DNA of 8,057 nucleotides from Proteobacteria bacterium UBA1148 (GTDB lineage: Bacteria > Pseudomonadota > Gammaproteobacteria > Steroidobacterales > Rariloculaceae), in the NCBI GenBank assembly GCA_002311835.1, contig DBZY01000064.1:4662-12718 (forward strand). The letters run 5' to 3'. A program made the translations under genes and the position numbers. This document shows, one piece after another, positions 1 through 5,651 of this stretch. The notes beneath the pieces are model-generated. The model had not been told where the DNA came from. It was given only the letters and a program-made list of their open reading frames with translations, and ran no database searches. Positions within the stretch are counted from its first letter, which is position 1; each line of letters begins with the position of its first letter.

Positions 1-186
1 AAAAGGGAACGTACTGTCACCGTGGTACCGTTTGCCTCGAAACGGACCGATCGGACTCATGAAAAGGAGAGCCCGCAATATCCACGCAAACCATCTTACT
101 TAATAATTTCGCCGAAGCATCCTGAGTCGACGATCGTCGCTATTTCGGATGGCTCGCTCATTAGAGAGCTGAGTTCTTCTTGCTGA
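1..186 (+). other. Unrecognised open frame entering from the left edge; possible 3' end of a gene
   Basis: The plus-strand frame starting at base 1 has no stop until TGA at 184-186, giving about 61 codons that end in ...SDGSLIRELSSSC. If real, it is the tail of a gene that begins outside the window and converges on erpA, whose stop lies 17 bases further right. A second frame (from base 2) is also open, to TAA at 101-103, so openness alone is weak evidence. I do not recognise either translation. The piece contains a hairpin (CCGTTT 28-33 with AAACGG 40-45) and a perfect 12-base palindrome (128-139), neither followed by a T-run. Non-coding spacer is equally possible. Confidence 0.2.
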
Positions 187-202
187 CCTGCGTTTTCTTA
201 GC

Positions 203-562
203 TCAAACCGAAAACGATGAGCCGCAACCACAAGTCGACGAAGCATTAGGATTTCGGATAATGAACTGTGCCCCGGAAAGATCTTCCTTATAATCGATTT
301 CTGCTCCTACCAGGTAATGAACGCTCATTGGATCTATCAGAAGTTTTACGCCATGCTTTTTTATCTCTGTGTCTCCGTCCTGTACAGCCTCATCAAAGGT
401 AAACCCATACTGGAAACCAGAACACCCACCACCGGAAATATATACGCGTAAATTCAGGGCGGAGTTTCCTTCCTGCTCAATCAGCTGGCTGACCTTCTCG
501 GCCGCCGCATCAGTAAAATTAAGCGGTGGCACTCCCTGCGTTGACATCTCATCATTCATCAT
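203..562 (-). CDS. erpA: Iron-sulfur cluster insertion protein ErpA (A-type carrier)
   Basis: Small cytoplasmic A-type carrier that receives Fe-S clusters from scaffold proteins and passes them to apo-enzymes; in E. coli it is needed for the isoprenoid enzymes IspG and IspH. The 119-residue product fits the HesB/IscA fold. It carries the three ligand cysteines in the usual contexts: C47 in GGGCSGFQYGF, and C111 and C113 in the C-terminal STCGCGSSFSV. The stretches LNFTDAAAEKV, DPMSVHYLVG and NPNASSTCGCG closely follow enteric ErpA. The start at 562 overlaps the bactofilin stop as ATGA, which suggests translational coupling; the second codon is also ATG, and a start at M6 (547) would give a length nearer the 114 residues of E. 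coli ErpA. It is the last gene of the leftward cluster. ErpA is preferred over IscA because of the sequence match and the absence of isc genes nearby. Confidence 0.95.
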   Translation of the reverse strand: MMNDEMSTQGVPPLNFTDAAAEKVSQLIEQEGNSALNLRVYISGGGCSGFQYGFTFDEAVQDGDTEIKKHGVKLLIDPMSVHYLVGAEIDYKEDLSGAQFIIRNPNASSTCGCGSSFSV

Positions 563-1047
563 TTTTCTTCAGCATATTTGGTGGAAATAGGTGCGATCTG
601 GACCTTCTCCACAGACTTCCCACGCGCAGGTTCCCGGCGGAACTGCGGGCCAACCGGTTTGCGAGCCCCAACACTCTTTTTGCGAGCCCCAACACTCTCA
701 TGAATCAACTGACCGTTTATCTCAGCCCCGAGGGCCATCTCGATTGTATTGTACCTGATATTACCAATAACTCTCGCCTTAGGCCCAAGTTCCACTCTCT
801 CGGTGGCTCTGATATCTCCCTTGACAGTCCCGTTGAGCAAAAGCTGTGACGCTTCAATCGTACCCTCCACACAGCCTTTCTCGCTGATGCTAAGAGTGGC
901 GTCCTCATGCTCGGCTGCTATCATATTTCCCTTAACGTATCCATCTATGTGGAAACCACCGCTGAACTCAATATTACCCATCACTCGGGTATCTATAGCA
1001 ATAATCGTTCGAATCGCAGGTTTTTTGTATGCCTTTCCGCCGAACAT
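559..1047 (-). CDS. Bactofilin 1 (polymer-forming cytoskeletal protein)
   Basis: Bactofilins (DUF583) fold into a right-handed beta-helix that polymerises without nucleotide, and often scaffold cell-wall enzymes or cell shape. In this 162-residue protein the core runs from about residue 12 to 118 and shows the short glycine-spaced strand repeats of the family (MGNIEFSGGFHIDGYVKGN, LLNGTVKGDI, VIGNIRYNTIEM). The remaining ~45 residues are a basic, probably disordered tail rich in Arg, Lys and Pro, with a 7-residue tandem duplication (SVGARKK then SVGARKP, residues 118-131). A good Shine-Dalgarno GGAGG (1054-1058) lies 6 bases before the ATG. It sits 53 bases after the DUF6776-like gene and overlaps erpA by 4 bases. 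This order resembles the arrangement I recall in Pseudomonas. The partner and cellular role are not visible from sequence. Confidence 0.9.
   Translation of the reverse strand: MFGGKAYKKPAIRTIIAIDTRVMGNIEFSGGFHIDGYVKGNMIAAEHEDATLSISEKGCVEGTIEASQLLLNGTVKGDIRATERVELGPKARVIGNIRYNTIEMALGAEINGQLIHESVGARKKSVGARKPVGPQFRREPARGKSVEKVQIAPISTKYAEEK
658..698. repeat. 21-base tandem duplication inside bactofilin 1
   Basis: The 20-base unit TTTGCGAGCCCCAACACTCT occurs at 658-677 and again, identically, at 679-698, a period of 21 bases. It is in frame and encodes the repeated SVGARK(K/P) in the disordered C-terminal tail of bactofilin 1. Perfect identity suggests a recent slippage duplication that the flexible tail tolerates. 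Confidence 0.9.
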
Positions 1048-1100
1048 TCTAGGCCTCCGCCAAAAACTATCGAAACCTTAGCATGAACCGCCGTTTCACC

Positions 1101-1808
1101 CTAGGTGGCAATCGACATCCATCGAAAACTCTGTGAAATTCGCTCCCCTTCGGGCTCTCGAGGCCAGATCTCCACATTTACCCAATCTGGCTCGAAACCA
1201 ACCGGGAGTATCAACTCCTGCTCCAGACTCTGAAAATAACGAAACGTATAGGTTAAATCGTCCGTGTCCCCGTCGGGCGCCAAATCCCTAAGATCTAAAT
1301 CTAACATTTGCCCATCCTGGGTACCAGCAATGTTGAATTTTACAATACCTGTCGCAAGCTGATCTTGAACAATCGCCTGTGCTAAGACCACACGCAATTT
1401 ATAACGTTGAGCTGAATCGACAGAGCTTACTTCCAGATTATGTATCCTAAGCCCCGTGACCCCGTCCTGGGGAGAGATAATCTCCTTGTAGAAGGCTAAC
1501 TCCTCGTCCTGCGCTTGGACTCTAGCCTGCAATTGGTTCAGAGTTTTTTCTACCTCATCGTAAGTGATACGGTCGATCTCTTTGGATATCTCTAGTAGCG
1601 TGAGCTGGCGCTGAAGCTCATCAATACTCTCATCTCGCTCTGCTAGTACCGCCTCGACCTCAATCCGCTCTTTCTGCTGATTTAATGCCGAATAGCCCCC
1701 TTGGAGGCGTCCGAACTCATACAGAAGATAACCCCCGCTGGCCAGTACGACCGCACTGATCAGATACATGACCACTAACCTGAAATGTGAATTTGTCGAG
1801 CCAATCAT
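1101..1808 (-). CDS. Membrane-anchored coiled-coil protein, DUF6776-like
   Basis: This 235-residue protein has three visible parts. A short basic N-terminus leads into one transmembrane helix (about residues 11-31, LVVMYLISAVVLASGGYLLY). A charged, heptad-rich coiled coil follows (about 44-110). A globular C-terminal domain starts near residue 116 (SPQDGVTGLRIHNLEV) and includes TFRYFQSLEQELILPVGFEP. The layout predicts an inner-membrane anchor with the bulk of the protein periplasmic. The motif LAFYKEIISPQDG and the position just upstream of bactofilin and erpA match the uncharacterised gammaproteobacterial family DUF6776 as I recall it. Its function is unknown; co-occurrence with bactofilin suggests, as inference only, a membrane or cell-wall link for the bactofilin polymer. 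The Shine-Dalgarno before 1808 is weak; M14 is an alternative start but would remove the residues before the helix. Confidence 0.75.
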   Translation of the reverse strand: MIGSTNSHFRLVVMYLISAVVLASGGYLLYEFGRLQGGYSALNQQKERIEVEAVLAERDESIDELQRQLTLLEISKEIDRITYDEVEKTLNQLQARVQAQDEELAFYKEIISPQDGVTGLRIHNLEVSSVDSAQRYKLRVVLAQAIVQDQLATGIVKFNIAGTQDGQMLDLDLRDLAPDGDTDDLTYTFRYFQSLEQELILPVGFEPDWVNVEIWPREPEGERISQSFRWMSIAT

Positions 1809-1881
1809 TGGAGTTACTTAATTCCAAACACCGTCATTGAACCATCGTCTATCGGTTACGTCTATTTTCCCAAAATGGATA

Positions 1882-2448
1882 TCACACACCACTGGTCTCT
1901 GGGCACGCACCCTGTAGAATCCGATGCCAGCGCCTTGGCCACCAATCTGGTGGTGGTGGTGGCCCGTTCTGTGGGAAAGCCAATGGGCCTAGCTCGTTCA
2001 AGGCCCGAACATAAACCTGACGTTTAAAATAAATGACCTCCTTGACTGGTCGCCAATAGTCTACCCAACGGCAGCGGTCAAATTCGGGCTCTTTTGTGGT
2101 ATTGAACCGAACCCGTTCGGGGTTGGTGAGCAGCCGGAGCAAATACCAACGCTGCTTCTGACCGATACAAACAGGAATTTGCTGTCGACGAACGAACCGT
2201 TCAGGTAAACGGTAACGCAACCAATCTTCGGTGGCCCCGAGCGTTTCCACATCTTCAGAAGCCAACCCAATTTCCTCGTTGAGTTCCCGATACATGGCGT
2301 CTTCGACACTCTCCTCAGAACGAATTCCTCCCTGGGGAAACTGCCAACCACTCCGACCGACGCGGCCTCCAATCAGTACACGCCCACCGTCATCGATCAC
2401 GATGATGCCTACATTGGCGCGATAGCCTTGTGCGTCGATCCGATCCAT
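1882..2448 (-). CDS. rppH: RNA 5'-pyrophosphohydrolase RppH (Nudix)
   Basis: RppH removes pyrophosphate from the 5' end of primary transcripts, leaving a monophosphate that stimulates RNase E decay. The 188-residue product opens with the family's IDAQGYRANVGIIV. It contains a complete Nudix box at residues 40-62 with G40, E46 and the metal-binding R54-E55-L-N-E58-E59-I-G61. It also has WQFPQGG just before the box, DWLRYRLPERFVRR and CIGQKQRWYLLRL after it, and PEFDRCRWVDYW towards the end, all matching E. coli RppH as remembered. The C-terminus ends in an unusual GPPPPPDWWPRRW stretch beyond the catalytic domain. No convincing Shine-Dalgarno precedes the ATG. The 128-base gap upstream is AT-rich and may hold a promoter. 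The gene is 73 bases before the DUF6776-like gene. Confidence 0.94.
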   Translation of the reverse strand: MDRIDAQGYRANVGIIVIDDGGRVLIGGRVGRSGWQFPQGGIRSEESVEDAMYRELNEEIGLASEDVETLGATEDWLRYRLPERFVRRQQIPVCIGQKQRWYLLRLLTNPERVRFNTTKEPEFDRCRWVDYWRPVKEVIYFKRQVYVRALNELGPLAFPQNGPPPPPDWWPRRWHRILQGACPETSGV

Positions 2449-2576
2449 GAGTCTACATGCTAACGTACGATTCTTTCACATTGTGATACGTCAGCGCTTG
2501 ATAAATAAATAATTAATTTTGTGATCTTTTTTAAATTAGTGTCACGCCAAACCAATCGCACTGTGGCCGGATAACA
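2449..2576 (-). promoter_or_regulatory. AT-rich tyrA-rppH intergenic gap, probable rppH promoter region
   Basis: The gap between the tyrA stop and the rppH start is distinctly AT-rich at 2507-2540 (runs such as ATAAATAAATAATTAATTTT), unlike its flanks. On the minus strand this offers several TATTTA/TTAATT-like hexamers, so a promoter is plausible, but I cannot place -35 and -10 boxes with confidence. A short dyad TCACA-T-TGTGA sits at 2476-2486. No hairpin followed by a T-run was found to end tyrA transcription, so read-through from tyrA is possible. Confidence 0.35.
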
Positions 2577-3668
2577 TCAGCTATCTGGGAGATCCAGGTA
2601 AGCCCGTCCAGCCTCCATGAGAGCAACAAACCCCTCCTCATCGTTCGTCTCAACAAGCTCCTGAATACGGCCGGTAGCCTCCCGCAGTGCCTCAAGGGGT
2701 GCTTTCCCATACTCGTTAAGAGTCTGGATCTCAAAATAGAGCTGAGGATTATCAGTCGCCACGCGGCTCGCGACATCAAGCTGGGCATCAAAAGTGGTAC
2801 TGGAAAGCCGCCTCAGATGGGGCACGAGTTCACCACTCCCTGCCAGTGCCGTGAAGAACGCCAGATTTAACGCATGGGAAAGCCCAAGCACATAGGCAAT
2901 AAGCCGATCATGCTCAGCTAATCCCATGCTGATTAGCTCTACCATGGTGGATCCAAACAGTGCCCGCGCCTCCTCAGTTGCCGCCGGAACACCGACATCA
3001 ACGAAAATCACATGACGTCCAGATAGTAGCCGCGTATCTGGGCCAAACATCGGGTGAATTGAGGTGACACGACAACCTGCCTTCACTAGAGCCTTCAGGC
3101 CTTTTTTCAGCGGCGTCTTCAAAGAACCCACATCAAACACCAGCCCGGACGGACGCCTTTTAGCCAACCCCTGAAGAATGTTGGCCGTCGCTTTGATCGG
3201 TGCAGCTACTACGATGATCTCCTGTTGCAAGTCACTATCTTGCCAATCCGGGATCCGCGAAAAAGACAGCTTGGACTCTTCAGAATCTGCAATCTGTACC
3301 TCGAAACCCTGGGAGGCCAGAAATTCCGCCATCCAGCCGCCCATCTTTCCGGCGCCGCCGATAATCAACGCCTCCTTACCTGCACCCGAATTCTCTGCGG
3401 CCACTCGCGTACGTTCCTGATGGGTCAAGGATGAGCGGATGAGCGCGCGCATGATCTGCTCTGCAACGTCCGGCTCAAGACCTAATGCCTGCGCTTGCTG
3501 TCGCGTGGCTTCTAACACATCGCGTTCCCGTGCGTAATCCCGTGTGGCTGTTCCCGTACTTATCTTGTGCACACCAATCTCCGCCACAATCTTCTGGCGT
3601 CGCGCAATAAGCGAAATCAGCTCCCGATCTACAGTCGAGAGGCGTTTTCTCAATTTGTCTAAACTCAT
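2577..3668 (-). CDS. tyrA: Bifunctional chorismate mutase / prephenate dehydrogenase (T-protein)
   Basis: This enzyme converts chorismate to prephenate, then prephenate to 4-hydroxyphenylpyruvate with NAD+, the committed route to tyrosine. The 363-residue protein is close to the ~373 of E. coli TyrA. Residues 1-~90 form an all-helical AroQ-type chorismate mutase (LRKRLSTVDRELISLIARRQ, then YARERDVLEATRQQA). Residues ~98-363 form the dehydrogenase, with the dinucleotide-binding turn GGAGKMGG (104-111), acidic D128 at the end of the second strand, VFDVGSLKTP, and SIHPMFGPD with H205 corresponding to the catalytic His of the family. LGLSHALNLAFF and LYFEIQTLNEYG are also typical. A strong Shine-Dalgarno GGAGG (3676-3680) lies 7 bases before the ATG. 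The fusion is a gammaproteobacterial trait. Tyrosine feedback is known for the family; no separate ACT domain is seen. Confidence 0.95.
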   Translation of the reverse strand: MSLDKLRKRLSTVDRELISLIARRQKIVAEIGVHKISTGTATRDYARERDVLEATRQQAQALGLEPDVAEQIMRALIRSSLTHQERTRVAAENSGAGKEALIIGGAGKMGGWMAEFLASQGFEVQIADSEESKLSFSRIPDWQDSDLQQEIIVVAAPIKATANILQGLAKRRPSGLVFDVGSLKTPLKKGLKALVKAGCRVTSIHPMFGPDTRLLSGRHVIFVDVGVPAATEEARALFGSTMVELISMGLAEHDRLIAYVLGLSHALNLAFFTALAGSGELVPHLRRLSSTTFDAQLDVASRVATDNPQLYFEIQTLNEYGKAPLEALREATGRIQELVETNDEEGFVALMEAGRAYLDLPDS

Positions 3669-3797
3669 GAGATTACCTCCGTGGCTGCGGGTTGTACCCG
3701 CTGATCACAATAGGTGCAAGCCCGCCAATATCAGAGGACGCATATCATAAGAATCCATTAAGATGCGGCGTGCTAAAAACTCGAGAGAGAACCCAGT
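3669..3797. promoter_or_regulatory. Divergent tyrA / fghA intergenic region with a tyrA leader hairpin
   Basis: The 129 bases between the divergent starts must hold both promoters unless transcription enters from outside. On the tyrA side a compact hairpin (GCGGGT 3687-3692, loop TGT, ACCCGC 3696-3701) sits just upstream of the GGAGG at 3676-3680. Before it is a 17-codon minus-strand frame (ATG at 3758, stop at 3705-3707) translating as MDSYDMRPLILAGLHLL. On the fghA side TATCAT (3743-3748) could be a -10 box, but no matching -35 is visible. Confidence 0.4.
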
Positions 3798-4637
3798 ATG
3801 ACCGATCTCCAACTAGTATCCGAAACCAAAAGCTTTGGAGGCCTTCAACGCACATACGAGCACGAGTCAGAAAGTTGCAAATGCACTATGCGTTTTGGTG
3901 TCTTTCTACCCGAGGAAGCCACGCGAGCCCCCGTGCCAGCCCTTTACTGGCTTTCTGGTCTGACCTGCACCGAAGAAAACTTCATCGTAAAGTCAGGTGC
4001 ACAGCGATACGCTGCCGAGCTTGGGCTGGCGTTGATTGTTCCTGACACCAGCCCAAGAGGGCTTGATCTCCCCGGTGAAGATGATCGTATAGACGTCGGC
4101 ACCGGCGCGAGTTTTTATATCAATGCAACCCAATGCCCCTGGGCAACTCATTATCAAATGTATGACTATGTCGCGAAAGAATTAGTTGAAATTTCGAATA
4201 CTCACTTACCAATCGATGCAAATCGCAAGTCTATCAGTGGACATTCCATGGGTGGACATGGAGCCCTATTGTTGGGGATTAGGAGGCCGGACCAGTACGT
4301 TTCTGTATCGGCATTCTCTCCCATTTGCTCAGTAAGCCGATCCGAATGGGGCCGTCATGCGATGGAGCAATACCTCGGCCCTGACGAAAATACCTGGCGT
4401 GAATACAACGTAAGCGAACTTATTCGTCGTCACCCCAGCAAGCATGTCCTGCTTATCGATCAGGGTAACGCGGATCCTTTTCTAAAAGAACTACGACTAG
4501 GCGACCTAAAGTCAGCCTGCAAAGCTTCGGGACAACAACTAATCTGTACAGAGCGTAAGGGTTACGACCATAGTTATTTCTTCGTAAGCACATTCATTGG
4601 GAACCATCTGCGATTTCATGCTGAAGCACTGCTCTAA
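3798..4637 (+). CDS. fghA: S-formylglutathione hydrolase
   Basis: This cytoplasmic esterase of the alpha/beta-hydrolase (esterase D) family hydrolyses S-formylglutathione to formate and glutathione, the last step of glutathione-dependent formaldehyde detoxification. The 279-residue length is typical. The catalytic triad is visible: Ser150 in the nucleophile elbow SGHSMGGHGAL, Asp226 in DQGNADPFL and His258 in GYDHSYFF. The family signatures YWLSGLTCTEENFI (C57), PDTSPRG and GASFYINAT are present. The Shine-Dalgarno is weak (a GAGAGAG run at 3783-3789). The usual partner, glutathione-dependent formaldehyde dehydrogenase, is not in the window. A gamma-glutamyltransferase-like gene followed directly 15 bases downstream before it was destroyed, so the pair probably formed one glutathione-related transcript. 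The name frmB/yeiG is used for the same activity in E. coli. Confidence 0.94.
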   Translation: MTDLQLVSETKSFGGLQRTYEHESESCKCTMRFGVFLPEEATRAPVPALYWLSGLTCTEENFIVKSGAQRYAAELGLALIVPDTSPRGLDLPGEDDRIDVGTGASFYINATQCPWATHYQMYDYVAKELVEISNTHLPIDANRKSISGHSMGGHGALLLGIRRPDQYVSVSAFSPICSVSRSEWGRHAMEQYLGPDENTWREYNVSELIRRHPSKHVLLIDQGNADPFLKELRLGDLKSACKASGQQLICTERKGYDHSYFFVSTFIGNHLRFHAEALL

Positions 4638-4652
4638 ACCCGAGGCATAGCT

Positions 4653-4973
4653 ATGAAAGGGTCGGTAGCCGTTGCCTCCTCATCTCAACTTTCCGCAGAT
4701 GCGGGAGCCGAGATCGCTGAGCGAGGAGGAAATACTGTCGACGCAGCAATAGCCGCGGCACTCACCTCCATGAATACTGAGCCCGGCGTTTGTGGGTTGG
4801 ACGGAGGCGGTTTCGCCACCATATGGCGAGCTGGAGAACAGCCCGTAACAATTGATGGCTACGCTGCGGTTCCGGGCCTCGGTCTCTCGGCCGAACGTCT
4901 TGGAGAGGGCGGAGTGGAGGTCTTCATTGAATATGGTAGCGGTGTCAATCAAGAAGCCCATTTAACCGATTAA
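4653..4973 (+). pseudogene. 5' fragment of a gamma-glutamyltransferase-like gene
   Basis: The 106-residue product has the start of a gamma-glutamyltransferase-family (Ntn-hydrolase) protein: LSADAGAEIAERGGNTVDAA (about residues 13-32), AAIAAALTSMNTEPGVCGLDGGGFATIW and VTIDGYAAVPG. Family resemblance continues to about EYGSGVN (residue 99, base 4949) and then stops. Seven unrelated codons lead to TAA. Full-length relatives have about 500-580 residues, so most of the protein is missing. There is no signal peptide, as in cytoplasmic members. A GAGG at 4642-4645, 7 bases before the ATG, and the 15-base gap from fghA suggest it was co-transcribed with fghA and may still be translated. The 3' part of the same gene survives at 5652-6147. 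Without the small subunit this piece cannot be an active enzyme. Confidence 0.85.
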
Positions 4974-5073
4974 AAAATAAACGAATGGCACATTCTATAT
5001 CCGTGGATATGCCCCCAGCCTAAATCTTAGCGGCTGCACTGATCTGTTCTCCTGAATACCGAGTCGATGTAAC

Positions 5074-5097
5074 TACAGAAATCTCGAGATTTCTGTA
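5074..5097. promoter_or_regulatory. Perfect 24-base palindrome upstream of bactofilin 2, candidate operator
   Basis: The half-site TACAGAAATCTC (5074-5085) is followed without a gap by its exact reverse complement (5086-5097), centred on CTCGAG. It ends 35 bases before the bactofilin 2 ATG. The right end overlaps TACTAT (5096-5101), a possible -10 box, so a bound dimer could block RNA polymerase. No convincing -35 is seen. As RNA it could form a 10-pair stem with a TCGA loop, but no T-run follows, so it is not a standard terminator. Operator is inference; the palindrome itself is directly visible. Confidence 0.6.
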
Positions 5098-5132
5098 CTA
5101 TACCCAACAGCTCAACAGACAAGGACAAGTAT

Positions 5133-5585
5133 ATGTTCAAGGATAATAAGCAAAATGGCGCCCCGGAAGGCCAACTGCTAACAGTTTTTGGCAGCTCCGC
5201 CCGCCTTGAAGGTAAGTTCACGATTGCCGACTCGATCGAGATCGAATGCGAGGTCGCGGGCGAAATCAATGTGGAAGGCAAGCTGATCGTCGGTGAGAAT
5301 GGCATTGTTCGAGCAAACGTTCATACCGTGGATGCCCTGATCCAGGGGCTGTATGAAGGTGATATGGTGGCCACGGGAGACGTGGAGATTACCGACACGG
5401 GCCGTGTTTCCGGAAACATCGAGACCGACTCGTTGGTGATATCAAAAGGCGGCTTTTTCAACGGTAACATCTCGAACAGAACTCAGCAGGACGAAGTCGC
5501 GCCGGAATCGCGCAGCGGCCCCGTGCGGGTGGAAGCAACCGAATTGGAAGTGGGTAAGAAGCCGTCATCGAGAAGCGGCGGTTAG
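5133..5585 (+). CDS. Bactofilin 2 (polymer-forming cytoskeletal protein)
   Basis: A complete 150-residue bactofilin. The beta-helix core spans about residues 15-115, with regularly spaced strands: LTVFGSSARLEGKFTIADS, GEINVEGKLIVGENGIV, VDALIQGLYEGDMVATGDV, EITDTGRVSGNIETDSLVI and GGFFNGNI. A short N-terminal tail and a ~35-residue charged C-terminal tail flank it. It differs clearly from bactofilin 1, so the two are not recent duplicates. AAGGA (5121-5125), 7 bases before the ATG, gives a good ribosome site. The gene lies between the two remnants of a gamma-glutamyltransferase-like gene. By hand count CTG is 4 of its 8 leucine codons against 5 of 29 in fghA, and ATC is 7 of 11 isoleucine codons, hinting at a different codon bias (small numbers). 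The reading frame is intact although its surroundings are decayed. Role and partner are unknown; no M23 peptidase lies nearby. Confidence 0.9.
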   Translation: MFKDNKQNGAPEGQLLTVFGSSARLEGKFTIADSIEIECEVAGEINVEGKLIVGENGIVRANVHTVDALIQGLYEGDMVATGDVEITDTGRVSGNIETDSLVISKGGFFNGNISNRTQQDEVAPESRSGPVRVEATELEVGKKPSSRSGG

Positions 5586-5651
5586 CCGCTTGGCGAGCCG
5601 GTTTGCGTCGACCCGCTAATTGGTACCGATAACCCCCAGCGATCATTCAAT

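Larger units (their letters stand above)
4950..5646 (+). other. Foreign-looking segment replacing the middle of the gamma-glutamyltransferase-like gene
   Basis: Between the end of N-terminal similarity (about 4949) and the start of C-terminal similarity (about 5652) lie ~700 bases with no gamma-glutamyltransferase content in any frame I read. They hold the bactofilin 2 gene, its leader and a palindrome. The pentamer TCAAT occurs at 4945-4949 and 5647-5651, exactly at the estimated edges. It could be a short target duplication or junction microhomology, but a 5-base match is weak evidence. No transposase, integrase or terminal inverted repeats were found. Because about 290 codons of the host gene are also missing, the event was a replacement, or an insertion with a deletion. 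Edges are uncertain by some tens of bases. Confidence 0.55.

Noticed and set aside
128..139. Perfect 12-base palindrome CGACGATCGTCG near the erpA 3' end as a bidirectional terminator
   Set aside because: The possible stem is too short and no T-run follows on either strand; a 12-base palindrome is not rare enough alone.
526..849. Plus-strand open frame of 107 codons over bactofilin 1 and erpA
   Set aside because: It lies opposite two well-supported genes and includes the tandem repeat read in the wrong frame; no recognisable motifs.
2061..2372. Minus-strand open frame of 103 codons inside rppH
   Set aside because: It is another frame of the Nudix gene and shows no family features.
2476..2486. 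TCACA-T-TGTGA dyad as a CRP/FNR-type site
   Set aside because: The half-sites are in the wrong orientation and spacing for TGTGA-N6-TCACA.
3692..4045. Plus-strand open frame of 117 codons overlapping the fghA start
   Set aside because: It is out of frame with the clear esterase and low-complexity in cysteine and arginine, as expected of a shadow frame.
4997..5010. ATATCC-GT-GGATAT dyad as the end of a mobile element
   Set aside because: It has no partner at the other edge of the segment and no transposase is present.
5572..5592. Hairpin AAGCGGC / GCCGCTT over the bactofilin 2 stop as a rho-independent terminator
   Set aside because: The 7-pair stem is real but no T-run follows, so I did not call a terminator.
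5581..5640. Integron attC-like site after bactofilin 2 (GTTAGCC near the stop)
   Set aside because: The core does not fit GTTRRRY, no matching inverse core was found, and there is no integrase.
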